Source of the DNA: Butyricimonas paravirosa
Lineage (GTDB): Bacteria; Bacteroidota; Bacteroidia; Bacteroidales; Marinifilaceae
NCBI RefSeq assembly: GCF_032878955.1
Contig: NZ_CP043839.1
Span: 5,146,001 to 5,210,000 of the forward strand
DNA length: 64,000 nt
Direction of reading: 5' to 3'
The position numbers and the translations under genes are program-made. How positions within the stretch are numbered: the first letter of the stretch is position 1; each line of letters starts with the position of its first letter. Positions 27,543 through 36,545 of the stretch are shown here, one piece after another. The notes under the pieces are model-generated. The model did not search any database. It was given only the letters and a program-made list of their open reading frames with translations, and had not been told where the DNA came from.

Positions 27543-30098
27543 ATGAAAAGTATTGTATATATTATTACGGTATTACTGTGTTTTAGTGTTACTTGTGTAA
27601 ATGCTTCAAACTCTTCTTGGGGAAAAAAGAAGAAAAAGAAGGCCGGAACGGAAAAGGTGGAATCGAGTGATTCCACCTCTAAGGCGGCTTCTACGAGCGA
27701 GTACGAGAAGTTTATGAAGGATGTGGTGGTAAAGAAGGGAATGTTTAACGTGATTAAGAAGAAGGATAAGATTTATTTGGAGATTCCGAAGGCGATTATG
27801 AGCCGGGATTTCTTGATTAGTTCGCGGGTTTCTTCCACGAGTCGCACGTGGCAGATTGATCCGGGAACAATCAATCGTGACCCTCTGCTGATAACATTTT
27901 CATGCGATGAGAATAAGGTGTATATCCATTTTCCTCATTTGGATTACGTGTGCAAAGAGTCATCGGAAATGTACGAAGCTTACAAGAGACACAGTAACCC
28001 GCCGATCTGGAAAGCGTTTAAAATCGAGGTGATGTCAAAAGATTCTTCTAGTTGTGTGATTGATGCTACTCCGTTGTTCTTGTCTTCGATTGCTGAATTT
28101 TCTCCATTCCCGGATCTTCCTGCTGAAGTGCGTATGATGATACCGTTTGGAGGCTCTTTTCAAAGTGACCGTTCAAAGATTGAGGAATTCAAGGCTTTCG
28201 AAGATAATATTATCGTGAAGAGTATGATGACTTACACGACGGATAAAGAAGGTCCTTTGACCACGATAGAGGCTCGTAATATCATTATCTTGCCGGAGAC
28301 CCCGATGGTTCCCCGTTATGCGGACGAACGGATTGGCTTTTTTGATCAGTCTCGTAAATTATTTGACGAACATCATGATCGTTTGCAACAATACGGGATT
28401 ATCAATCGGTGGGATTTGCAACCGAAAGATATGGATAAGTACCTGGCTGGAGAGTTAGTAGAACCAGTGAAACCGATTGTTTGGTACGTGGACCCCGCGA
28501 TTCCCGAGAAATGGAGGAAATACGTGAAGTTGGGTATTGCCGACTGGAATATCGCTTTCGAGGCTATCGGTTTTAAGAACGCCATTGTCGTGAAAGATTA
28601 CCCGACAGATGATCCGAATTTTGATCCGGATGATATTCATTATAATTGTTATCGTTTTGTGGCATCGACAAGAGAGAATTCAATGGGACCGTCGTGGATT
28701 GATCCCCGTTCTGGAGAAATTTTGTGTGGAGACGTGATTTCGTGGTACGGTGTGGTGACTTTGCTGAACAAGTGGAGAATGATCCAGACCGGGGCGGTAG
28801 ATCCTTCTGTGCGTTGTCCCGTGATGACGGACGAGAATATGGGAGAAGCCATGCGTTACGTGGCGGCTCACGAGATCGGTCATACGTTAGGGTTAATGCA
28901 TAATTTTGGAGCATCAGCGGCTTACCCGGTAGAGAAGTTGAGAGACCCGGAGTTTACTCAAAAATACGGGACTACCCCGTCGATCATGGATTACGCACGG
29001 TTTAACTATGTGGCACAGCCCGGAGATTTGGAGAAAGGTGTAAAGTTGACTCCTCCTCTGATTGGCGAGTATGATAAATTTGCTATTAAATACGGGTATC
29101 AGGTACTCCCGAACGTGAAGAGTGCGGATGATGAGAAAGAAATTTTGCGGGGATGGGTGAGAGAACAGATCGGAAATAAGATGTGTTTTTACGGGAAACA
29201 GGTGTTTCAATTTAATTTTGACCCTCGTTCCATGGCAGAGGATTTAGGGGATGATGTGGTGAAAGCAAATACTTATGGTCTTAAAAATCTGAAATATGTG
29301 GCGGCTAATTTTGTGGATTGGATGGCTGTAAATGATGAGGGGTACGCGGCTGTTGAAAGTACTTATAAGGAGATTATCGGTCAGTTCGTGCGGTTTATGG
29401 ATCACGCTATGGTGAGTGTCGGGGGAATGTATATTAATCCGAAATATTATGGTGATCCGGAACCTCTTTACCAGTATGTTCCCAAGGCGAAACAGATCGC
29501 AGCGTTGAAGTTCGTGTTGAAGAATTTGAACGAGTTGCAGGACTGGATTATTAATGATAAGATTACCGCGATTATCGGCCCGACAGCCAAGCACTACGTG
29601 GCTCAAACGCAATTCTTCAACGAGATGTTGACCCGGGAGACGTTAGGGCGCTTGCAAATAAACGAGGTGGACGGAAAGAATGTATTCACGTTGGATGAAT
29701 ATCTGGGAATTATTTTTGACGAGATGTTTACCAAGAAAACCGGTAATCTGCAGTTGGCAGATATGGCTTTCCAGAATTCTTTCGTGGAAAATCTGACCGG
29801 GTACATGGATAAAGGTGAGTTCAAGAGTGCCGGGAGTAATTCGTTGAGAGAATGGTTGAACAAGACAACTTGTAGTTGTCATGCCTATTGCGAGTCTCAT
29901 CATAGTTTTGATGCTGTGGATGCTCTTGGTGAAATTGTGTTATCTCCGAGAATTGACAAGTCAAATAAGCGTCCGATCGTGATGAAATATTTGCGAAAAA
30001 CATACAACACGGCCAAAAGTCGGATGAATACAGGAAATGATAAAACACGTGAACATTATCGATTGTTAGTGTTAAAATTGAATTATTTATTCGATTAA
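27543..30098 (+). CDS. Secreted zinc-dependent metalloprotease (DUF5117/DUF5118 type)
   Basis: An 851-residue protein with a signal peptide (about 1-21, ending TCVNA) and a Lys-rich start of the mature chain. DUF5118-like (about 55-100) and DUF5117-like (about 115-290) regions precede a metzincin-type catalytic domain with HEIGHTLGLMH (His 443, Glu 444, His 447, and third ligand His 453) followed by the met-turn-like SIMDYARFNYV. The zinc site is complete, unlike in the preceding lipoprotein. It is the last gene of the SusCD operon (8 bp gap), so it probably releases or trims the peptide ligand imported by SusCD. Tail region after residue 750 contains CSCHAYC, which may form disulfides. Confidence 0.9.
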   Translation: MKSIVYIITVLLCFSVTCVNASNSSWGKKKKKKAGTEKVESSDSTSKAASTSEYEKFMKDVVVKKGMFNVIKKKDKIYLEIPKAIMSRDFLISSRVSSTSRTWQIDPGTINRDPLLITFSCDENKVYIHFPHLDYVCKESSEMYEAYKRHSNPPIWKAFKIEVMSKDSSSCVIDATPLFLSSIAEFSPFPDLPAEVRMMIPFGGSFQSDRSKIEEFKAFEDNIIVKSMMTYTTDKEGPLTTIEARNIIILPETPMVPRYADERIGFFDQSRKLFDEHHDRLQQYGIINRWDLQPKDMDKYLAGELVEPVKPIVWYVDPAIPEKWRKYVKLGIADWNIAFEAIGFKNAIVVKDYPTDDPNFDPDDIHYNCYRFVASTRENSMGPSWIDPRSGEILCGDVISWYGVVTLLNKWRMIQTGAVDPSVRCPVMTDENMGEAMRYVAAHEIGHTLGLMHNFGASAAYPVEKLRDPEFTQKYGTTPSIMDYARFNYVAQPGDLEKGVKLTPPLIGEYDKFAIKYGYQVLPNVKSADDEKEILRGWVREQIGNKMCFYGKQVFQFNFDPRSMAEDLGDDVVKANTYGLKNLKYVAANFVDWMAVNDEGYAAVESTYKEIIGQFVRFMDHAMVSVGGMYINPKYYGDPEPLYQYVPKAKQIAALKFVLKNLNELQDWIINDKITAIIGPTAKHYVAQTQFFNEMLTRETLGRLQINEVDGKNVFTLDEYLGIIFDEMFTKKTGNLQLADMAFQNSFVENLTGYMDKGEFKSAGSNSLREWLNKTTCSCHAYCESHHSFDAVDALGEIVLSPRIDKSNKRPIVMKYLRKTYNTAKSRMNTGNDKTREHYRLLVLKLNYLFD

Positions 30099-30125
30099 TT
30101 AATTTATAGAGATTTGTGTTTTTTT

Positions 30126-30155
30126 ATCCCCGGGAGAGAGAAGGCCCCCGGGGAT
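30126..30155 (+). terminator. Terminator-like hairpin after the protease gene
   Basis: ATCCCCGGG (30126-30134) pairs with CCCGGGGAT (30147-30155) around a 12-nt loop, followed by TCTTGTGT. The U-tract is poor. The rest of 30156-30399 holds only the ettA promoter region. Confidence 0.6.
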
Positions 30156-30308
30156 TCTTGTGTAATGGCTATGATAGCTAGTTTGTTATATGTTTGAATG
30201 AATTATGTTTGATGAGGGGGCAAGTGTCTTGTTAAAGAATAATTGTGAATTTCTTTTAGAATTTTGAAACAAAATACACGCTTGTTTCGTATAACGGATT
30301 AAGTATAT

Positions 30309-30339
30309 TTTTTTAATTTGAAGATATAATATATCTTTG
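30309..30339 (+). promoter_or_regulatory. Likely promoter of ettA
   Basis: A -7 element TATCTTTG at 30332-30339 fits TAnnTTTG. At the matching -33 position, 19 bp upstream, there is TTTT (30309-30312) instead of TTTG. The predicted start is near 30346, giving a leader of about 55 nt. Confidence 0.5.
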
Positions 30340-30399
30340 TATCCATTTTAAGGATAATTAGTTGTGTGCTAGAAGTGAAACATAATATCGTGTAAGTTA

Positions 30400-32082
30400 A
30401 TGGGTATGACAGACGAGAAGAAAATTATTTTTTCCATGATGGGGGTGAGTAAAACGATACCACCTCAAAGAAAGATTATAAAGGATATTTATCTTTCCTT
30501 TTTTTATGGGGCAAAAATCGGGGTGATCGGTTTGAACGGTTCCGGAAAATCGACGTTATTGAAAATTATTGCCGGGTTAGACCCGAATTACGAGGGTAAG
30601 GTGATCTGGTCGAAAGAACATTCTATCGGGTATTTGCCACAGGAGCCTCAGTTGGATGATTCCAAGACCGTGAAAGAGGTCGTGCAGGAGGGTGTTCAGG
30701 AGGTGATGGATTTGTTGAAGGAGTACGAGGAGGTGAACATGAAGTTTGCCGAACCGATGAGTGATGAGGAGATGGATAAGTTAATGACTCGTCAGGGGGA
30801 GTTGACAGAATTGATCGAGCATCACGGCGGATGGGAGATTGACCAGAAGTTGGAGAGGGCTATGGATGCTTTGCGTTGTCCTGAACCGGATGCGGAAGTG
30901 AAGTTCCTTTCCGGGGGAGAACGTCGTCGGGTGGCCTTGTGTCGCTTGTTGTTGCAAGAACCGGATATTTTGTTGCTGGATGAGCCGACGAACCATTTGG
31001 ATGCCGAGTCGGTGGAATGGTTGGAACAACACTTGCATCAATATCCCGGTACGGTGATTTGCGTGACGCATGATCGTTACTTCTTGGATAACGTGGCCGG
31101 TTGGATACTGGAACTAGACCGGGGTGAGGGAATTCCATGGGAAGGAAATTATTCTTCTTGGTTGGAACAGAAGGCAAAACGATTGGAACAGGAGGAAAAA
31201 CAGGCCAGCAAACGCCGGAAGACGCTGGAACGAGAGCTGGAATGGGTACGTATGGCTCCTAAGGCTCGTCAGGCAAAGAGTAAGGCCCGTTTGAAGGCTT
31301 ATGACCGGATGATGGATGAGGACGTGAAGGAGAAAGAAGAAAAGCTTGAAATATTTATTCCGAACGGTCCTCGTTTGGGAAACAAGGTGATCGAGGCCGA
31401 GCATGTGGCGAAGGCTTTCGGGGATAAAGTGTTGTTCGATGATCTTGAATTTAAGTTACCTCCGGCCGGAATTGTCGGGGTGATCGGCCCTAACGGTGCG
31501 GGAAAGACTACTTTGTTCCGTTTAATTATGGGCGTGGAGCAACCGGATAAGGGGACATTTGAAGTTGGGCCGACCGTGAAGATCGCGTATATAGATCAAC
31601 AGCATAAAGCAATAGACCCGGAGAAGACGGTTTATCAGGTGATTTCCGGGGGAAGTGATTTGATAAACCTGGGAGGACGGGAAGTGAATGCCCGGGCTTA
31701 TGTTTCCAAATTTAACTTCTCCGGGACGGATCAGGAAAAGAAATGCGGGGTGTTGTCCGGTGGGGAGCGTAATCGCTTACACTTGGCTTTGGCATTAAAG
31801 GAGGATGCTAACGTGTTGTTGCTGGACGAGCCCACGAATGATATTGACGTGAACACGTTACGGGCCCTGGAAGAGGGATTGGAAAACTTTGCGGGCTGTG
31901 CCGTGGTCGTGTCGCATGATCGTTGGTTTCTGGATCGTATTGCAACTCATATCCTGGCTTTCGAGGGTGATTCTAAAGTGGTATATTTCGAGGGAAGTTA
32001 CTCCGAATACGAGGAAAGTAAGAGAAAACGTTTGGGAGATGTTACCCCGAAACGTATACGTTATAAAAAATTAATCGGTTAA
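30400..32082 (+). CDS. ettA: ABC-F translational throttle protein EttA
   Basis: A 560-residue protein with two ABC ATPase domains and no membrane segments. Walker A motifs are GLNGSGKSTLLK (about 44-55) and GPNGAGKTTLFR (about 363-374); signatures are LSGGERRRVALCRLLL (about 171-186) and LSGGERNRLHLAL (about 455-467). The Arg-rich inter-domain linker (about 240-320, with MAPKARQAKSKARL) is diagnostic of EttA, which binds the ribosomal E site and gates elongation by the ATP/ADP ratio. Length equals the usual 555. The second in-frame ATG at 30406 could also be the start. Confidence 0.95.
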   Translation: MGMTDEKKIIFSMMGVSKTIPPQRKIIKDIYLSFFYGAKIGVIGLNGSGKSTLLKIIAGLDPNYEGKVIWSKEHSIGYLPQEPQLDDSKTVKEVVQEGVQEVMDLLKEYEEVNMKFAEPMSDEEMDKLMTRQGELTELIEHHGGWEIDQKLERAMDALRCPEPDAEVKFLSGGERRRVALCRLLLQEPDILLLDEPTNHLDAESVEWLEQHLHQYPGTVICVTHDRYFLDNVAGWILELDRGEGIPWEGNYSSWLEQKAKRLEQEEKQASKRRKTLERELEWVRMAPKARQAKSKARLKAYDRMMDEDVKEKEEKLEIFIPNGPRLGNKVIEAEHVAKAFGDKVLFDDLEFKLPPAGIVGVIGPNGAGKTTLFRLIMGVEQPDKGTFEVGPTVKIAYIDQQHKAIDPEKTVYQVISGGSDLINLGGREVNARAYVSKFNFSGTDQEKKCGVLSGGERNRLHLALALKEDANVLLLDEPTNDIDVNTLRALEEGLENFAGCAVVVSHDRWFLDRIATHILAFEGDSKVVYFEGSYSEYEESKRKRLGDVTPKRIRYKKLIG

Positions 32083-32094
32083 GATTATAAGGAC

Positions 32095-32901
32095 GTGCCT
32101 AAGAAAAAAGAAAAAAAGATTGTAGATACCGGTTTCGTGCCGGGTATCTACAATTATTGCGACAGATGGTGTGAACGTTGTCCATTGCAGCTTCGTTGCA
32201 TGAGTTACATGATGGGGAAGAAGCTGAAGGAGCGTACGAAAGTGAACTTGGGAGAGGAGATGCCGGATGATGACGAGTCGGCGTTAGCCCGTCTGAAAAA
32301 TATTTTTGATTCTACTTTTGACGTGTTGCGAGAGTTGGCGGAGGAAAGAGGTATGGGGATAGAGGATATTTATTCCTCGGAGAAGGTGGACCGGGGATTC
32401 TGGGGGGAGGATTACGAGGATTTGGAAGATGAGGATGAAGAGGCGGTCAGGCAGATAGAACAGGAAGATCTTGTGAAATGTGACCGGATTTATAAGACTC
32501 TGGCCGAGAAATGCCAAGAGAGTATTTATCAATGGTTTGACGAGGCCAGGATAAAAGAAGGTGATGCTCCCAGAACGAAAGAGGTCGGGGATGCGTTGTT
32601 GGAGGTAAATTGGTATCTGGATTTGATTCACTCCAAGATTAGGAGGGCGTTGTATGGGTATTATATCTATTCGGATAAGATTAATGCCACGCAGGAAGAG
32701 GATGATTATAATGGATCGGCGAAGGTAGCCTTGTTGGCTGTCGAGATTTCTCAAAATGCGTGGATGGTTTTGAGGGAGCGTTTATCAAGTTTTGAACCGA
32801 ATATATCTCACTTGATCGTGGTTTTGGAACAATTGGGCTTGGAGATTGATCACTTTTTTCCCAAAGCCCGTTATTTTAAGAGACCCGGTTTTGATTGTTA
32901 A
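32095..32901 (+). CDS. Hypothetical protein with N-terminal cysteine cluster
   Basis: A 268-residue protein from a GTG 12 bp after the ettA stop, so probably co-transcribed with it. I do not recognise a named family. Near the N-terminus four cysteines are grouped as CDRWCERCPLQLRC (about residues 22-35), a spacing that could bind zinc or an iron-sulfur cluster. The rest is mostly helical and very acidic (for example the EDYEDLEDEDEEA run at about 103-115), with no signal peptide or membrane helix. A cytoplasmic role is likely; the function is unknown. Confidence 0.75.
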   Translation: MPKKKEKKIVDTGFVPGIYNYCDRWCERCPLQLRCMSYMMGKKLKERTKVNLGEEMPDDDESALARLKNIFDSTFDVLRELAEERGMGIEDIYSSEKVDRGFWGEDYEDLEDEDEEAVRQIEQEDLVKCDRIYKTLAEKCQESIYQWFDEARIKEGDAPRTKEVGDALLEVNWYLDLIHSKIRRALYGYYIYSDKINATQEEDDYNGSAKVALLAVEISQNAWMVLRERLSSFEPNISHLIVVLEQLGLEIDHFFPKARYFKRPGFDC

Positions 32902-32940
32902 TATAAAAATGTAAATTGAGGTAGGGCGTTTGATGTTTAA

Positions 32941-32996
32941 ATACCGTTTTTCTTTTACGAATCATCCGTGTACAGGGTGAAATTGAAAAACGGTAT
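32941..32996 (+). other. 12-bp inverted repeat downstream of the Cys-rich gene
   Basis: ATACCGTTTTTC (32941-32952) is perfectly complementary to GAAAAACGGTAT (32985-32996), with a 32-nt spacer and then ATTTCGAG. It could be a weak terminator for the ettA operon or a protein-binding site. It begins the 488-bp gene-free stretch before the exopolysaccharide operon. Confidence 0.5.
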
Positions 32997-33163
32997 ATTT
33001 CGAGGGAGAATAATAACATAGTTGTGAGATAACCTGTTTTTCGAACGAGTGAAGTGTTTACTATTTTGTTAAAAATGTGGTGTTAAATAGGTCGAAATCG
33101 GCTATGAAATGTGTGAGTGAAATTTTCTAAATTTATGGTGATTGACAAAAATATTGAAAATGA

Positions 33164-33194
33164 TTAGAGGTGTATGAAAAAATATCTATATTTG
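33164..33194 (+). promoter_or_regulatory. Likely promoter of the exopolysaccharide operon
   Basis: A -7 element TATATTTG at 33187-33194 fits TAnnTTTG; 19 bp upstream is TTAG (33164-33167), a partial -33 match. The predicted start near 33201 would give an unusually long leader of about 190 nt. Confidence 0.5.
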
Positions 33195-33262
33195 TAATCA
33201 AATAAACGAACGATTCTTAATATTATAAATCCTCTTCTTCTTTTTTATTTACGTTTTTTGCT

Positions 33263-33364
33263 TAGTCATTCATACACATACCTTTATGACTAGGTGACTT
33301 TTCGTGATTATTTGATTTTACCTTTCTTTTTTCGCTATCAAAAATCGTTGGTTTTTTGATAGCG
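33263..33364 (+). promoter_or_regulatory. Structured leader of the exopolysaccharide operon
   Basis: Within the predicted leader, TAGTCAT (33263-33269) can pair with ATGACTA (33286-33292). CGCTATCAAAAA (33333-33344) pairs perfectly with TTTTTGATAGCG (33353-33364) around an 8-nt loop, ending 25 bp before the first gene. No U-run follows the second hairpin. A role in mRNA control or antitermination is inference. Confidence 0.45.
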
Positions 33365-33389
33365 TGAATGTATAAAAAGAGAGGTGTAT

Positions 33390-34157
33390 ATGTCTGTTTA
33401 TAAGCTGTTTATTGTTTGGGTGTGTGGAATGTGCATTCTCGGATGTGCATCCAGTAAAAAGGTCGTTTATTTACAGGATATTAAAGTGGATAAACGAGTT
33501 AAGGCGGCATGTGAGTATCGAACCGTGATTCACGTTGATGATTTATTGTCGATTATCGTGTCGTGTGATGACATTGAGGCAGCCTTACCATTCAATACTC
33601 CGATGATCGGTTTAGGGAAAGAGGTCACTTCGGGAAACCAGCAAGCAGCCTTAGGATATTTAGTTGATAAAGAGGGATATGTTGATTTTCCTGTTTTAGG
33701 TAAGTTGCAGGTGGACGGGATTTCTCGTAATGAATTGGCCGATATGTTAAAGGAGAAGTTGTCCGGCTATTTGAAGAACCCGATCGTGACGATTCAATTC
33801 CTGAATTTTAAGGTGACTGTTTTGGGGGAGGTGCGTAATCCCGGGAGCTACAAGGTGAACAGCGAGCGAATCTCTATTCTTGATGCCTTGGGAATGGCGG
33901 GTGATTTACAGATTAATGCCAAGAGAAAGAACGTTTTGGTGATGCGGGAGGATGGGAATGAAAAGGTGTTTTCCCGTGTCGATCTAACTTCGAGTGAGTT
34001 GTTACATTCCCCGTTTTTCTATTTACAGCAAAATGACGTGGTGTATGTTGAACCGAGCCGGGGTCGAATTGTGGGAGGCAACGCGGGAACTTTCTTACCT
34101 TATATATTATCAAGTGTATCCACTTTCGTGGCCGTGCTGGCCTTAATAATAAGATGA
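33390..34157 (+). CDS. Polysaccharide export outer-membrane lipoprotein (Wza-like)
   Basis: The ATG at 33390 is chosen over an in-frame GTG at 33384 because it follows a purine-rich AAAAAGAGAGGTG sequence. The product of about 255 residues has a lipoprotein signal (Cys in CILGCASSKK), a Poly_export domain (about 45-135, with DLLSIIVS), an SLBB domain (about 140-200, FKVTVLGEVRNPGSYKV) and a C-terminal hydrophobic helix (about 235-254) that would cross the outer membrane as in Wza. It forms the export pore with the Wzc-like protein encoded next. Confidence 0.92.
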   Translation: MSVYKLFIVWVCGMCILGCASSKKVVYLQDIKVDKRVKAACEYRTVIHVDDLLSIIVSCDDIEAALPFNTPMIGLGKEVTSGNQQAALGYLVDKEGYVDFPVLGKLQVDGISRNELADMLKEKLSGYLKNPIVTIQFLNFKVTVLGEVRNPGSYKVNSERISILDALGMAGDLQINAKRKNVLVMREDGNEKVFSRVDLTSSELLHSPFFYLQQNDVVYVEPSRGRIVGGNAGTFLPYILSSVSTFVAVLALIIR

Positions 34158-34209
34158 TGACCGGAAGAGCTGGTTGCAACTATTTATGAATCTATAAAAT
34201 AACCATTTT

Positions 34210-36543
34210 ATGAACGAGAATGTTAGTAGAGAAATACAGTCTGATCAGGAAGATGTCATTGACTTGGGTAAGTTGTTTTATAAGATTCTAGTCCGGTGGC
34301 GTTGGTTTATCATCTCGGTGCCGCTGTGTCTGGCGGCGGCACTATTTTATTGTTTAATCAGTACGCCGGTGTATGATATTCACGGGAAGGTGATGATTAG
34401 TGACACGAAAAAAGGTGAGTTGGGAACAAACGTGATGATGAAGGAGTTGGGGTTGTTCCGGGCGGGGGATGTGTACGTGGAGAATGAAATGGTGGAATTG
34501 CAGTCGAAGAATTTGATGCGGGAGGTGGTTCGGGATTTGGAGTTAAATATACGTTATACTCAAGAATGTTTTTTCCGGGATCATGAACTTTATAATGATT
34601 CTCCCGTGAAGATATTGGTTGATCACCCGGAGGGTATAAAAGATACTTGTCTGTATGTTCTTTTGGCTGCAAATGACGAGATTGTCGTGACCGATCCGAA
34701 GGGAGAGGTGATCCGGCGAGGGCATTTCTCGGAGAGTATTTCCATGGGGGATTATTGTATCTCCGTGGAAAAGAATGCGGACTACATGGGGAGTGAATTA
34801 CGGGAAGTCCGGATTAACTTGGATTCATACGAAACGGCCACGAAGGTTTTTTATAAAAATTTGAGTATCATGCCGCTGGAAAAAAATACGAATGCCGTGC
34901 GAATTATGTTGAAAGATCCGATTCCGGGTCGGGGAGTTGAGTTGATACACGCTTTGGTGGATCGCTATAACCAAAACGGGGTGACGGATAAACAACAGGT
35001 TTCGGCCAAGACGGTGGAGTTTATTAATGCTCGTTTGCAGGTAATAAACGGGGAATTGGGGACAATAGAGAATGATGCCGAACGTTTTAAGCGCACGAAT
35101 AAGCTGACGGATCTGACTTCTGACGCGGCTTTTGCCATGGAAAGGAAAAAGCTGGCCGGAACGGAGTTACTAAAGGCTCAAACGGAGTTGGACGTGGTGC
35201 GAAGTATTCGATTGCTGACGGAAAAGAACGAGGATGGGGAGTTCTCGTTGTTACCGGAGAATATGGGGTTGACGGATGACGGGTTGAATAATGCTCTTTC
35301 CCGTTACAACGAAATGATATTACGACGCGAGAAATTATTGTTGAGTGCCCGGGAGAATAACCCGATCGTGACGGGGTTGGATATGCAGTTGCGAGGGGTG
35401 AAAAGTAGTATCCGGGAGGCCATCGGAAACGTGGAAAAGGGATTGATTATAAAGATCAAAGGGTTGGAACGGGAAAGTCTTTCGGTGGACGAACGATTGA
35501 CTTCGGTACCCACGCAGGAGAAACAATACCGGGCAATAGCCCGCCAGCAGGAGTTGAAGGAGAATTTGTTTCTTTTTCTGATGCAAAAGCGGGAAGAGGC
35601 GGAAATTGCGAAACTGGTTTATGTGCCGACAGCGAAGATTATCGAAGATCCTGATGCGGGAGAGGGGCCTGTAAGCCCGAAGAAATCGTTGATTTTGTTA
35701 TTGGGGTGTATGTTGGGCGTGTGTATACCCGTGGGGATTATTCTGGGAATGGATATGTTGGATTCGAAAGTGAGGAGTGTTGAGGATCTCGAACGAGTGG
35801 TTCGTTTGCCTTTGCTGGGAACCTTCCCGGAGGTCGGGAATGGAAAGGTAAAGGTTGGAGAAGAGGATTTTATTCAATCGGAATCGATGCAGTTGATCCG
35901 GGAGAAATTGAATTATATCCTTAAACAACAAAAGTCCCCGGTGATTATGGTGACCTCTACCATTCCCGGAGAAGGAAAATCTATGGTTGCAACTCATCTG
36001 GACAATGCGTATGCCAAGGCAGGGAGGCGAGTGATTGTTGTCGGGTGTGACTTGCGGAATCCCAGTTTGCATAATTTTCTTGATTTCGATCGACAGGAGG
36101 GATTGTCTGCCTATTTGGCGGGATTGTGTGATACTCCGGAGCAGTTAATCTGGCGGGTTAACGAGGAGTTACACGTTTTGTTCGGGGGAGTTATACCGCC
36201 TAATCCGGTACAATTGATAGCTAGTCCACGGATGCAGGAGTTGTTGGAGTATCTGAGAGGGAAGTATTCTTGTATTATTCTGGACACACCGCCTCTGGGT
36301 GTGCTGGCAGAAGGTTTTACTTTGAGTAAGTTGGCGGATGCCTGTGTTTACGTGGTGAGGGCTAATGTGCTGAGAAAGGAATCGTTAAGACTTTTATCCG
36401 AGCTGGAAAAAGATAAGCGTCTACCGGATTTAGGGGTTGTTCTCAACGGGGTAAAGGTTGAATCGGGCGGGTACGGGTACGGTTATGTGTACGGCTATCA
36501 ATACGGTTATGGTTACGGGAATAAGAATCGTAAAACTTCTTGA
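34210..36543 (+). CDS. Polysaccharide co-polymerase / tyrosine autokinase (Wzc-like)
   Basis: A 777-residue inner-membrane protein. It has a Wzz domain with two membrane helices (about 33-55 and 497-517), a long periplasmic coiled-coil region between them, and a C-terminal BY-kinase domain with Walker A STIPGEGKSMVATHLD (about 579-594), Walker A' VVGCDLRNPSLHNF and Walker B CIILDTPPLGV. The tail carries eight Tyr residues alternating mainly with Gly (about 757-772), the autophosphorylation cluster. It controls chain length and export together with Wza. Its cognate phosphatase gene overlaps the stop region or starts 2 bp later. Confidence 0.93.
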   Translation: MNENVSREIQSDQEDVIDLGKLFYKILVRWRWFIISVPLCLAAALFYCLISTPVYDIHGKVMISDTKKGELGTNVMMKELGLFRAGDVYVENEMVELQSKNLMREVVRDLELNIRYTQECFFRDHELYNDSPVKILVDHPEGIKDTCLYVLLAANDEIVVTDPKGEVIRRGHFSESISMGDYCISVEKNADYMGSELREVRINLDSYETATKVFYKNLSIMPLEKNTNAVRIMLKDPIPGRGVELIHALVDRYNQNGVTDKQQVSAKTVEFINARLQVINGELGTIENDAERFKRTNKLTDLTSDAAFAMERKKLAGTELLKAQTELDVVRSIRLLTEKNEDGEFSLLPENMGLTDDGLNNALSRYNEMILRREKLLLSARENNPIVTGLDMQLRGVKSSIREAIGNVEKGLIIKIKGLERESLSVDERLTSVPTQEKQYRAIARQQELKENLFLFLMQKREEAEIAKLVYVPTAKIIEDPDAGEGPVSPKKSLILLLGCMLGVCIPVGIILGMDMLDSKVRSVEDLERVVRLPLLGTFPEVGNGKVKVGEEDFIQSESMQLIREKLNYILKQQKSPVIMVTSTIPGEGKSMVATHLDNAYAKAGRRVIVVGCDLRNPSLHNFLDFDRQEGLSAYLAGLCDTPEQLIWRVNEELHVLFGGVIPPNPVQLIASPRMQELLEYLRGKYSCIILDTPPLGVLAEGFTLSKLADACVYVVRANVLRKESLRLLSELEKDKRLPDLGVVLNGVKVESGGYGYGYVYGYQYGYGYGNKNRKTS

Positions 36544-36545
36544 TC

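Noticed and set aside
33333..33364. Intrinsic terminator just before the exopolysaccharide operon
   Set aside because: The stem is perfect but no U-tract follows it, so it is listed only as a leader hairpin.
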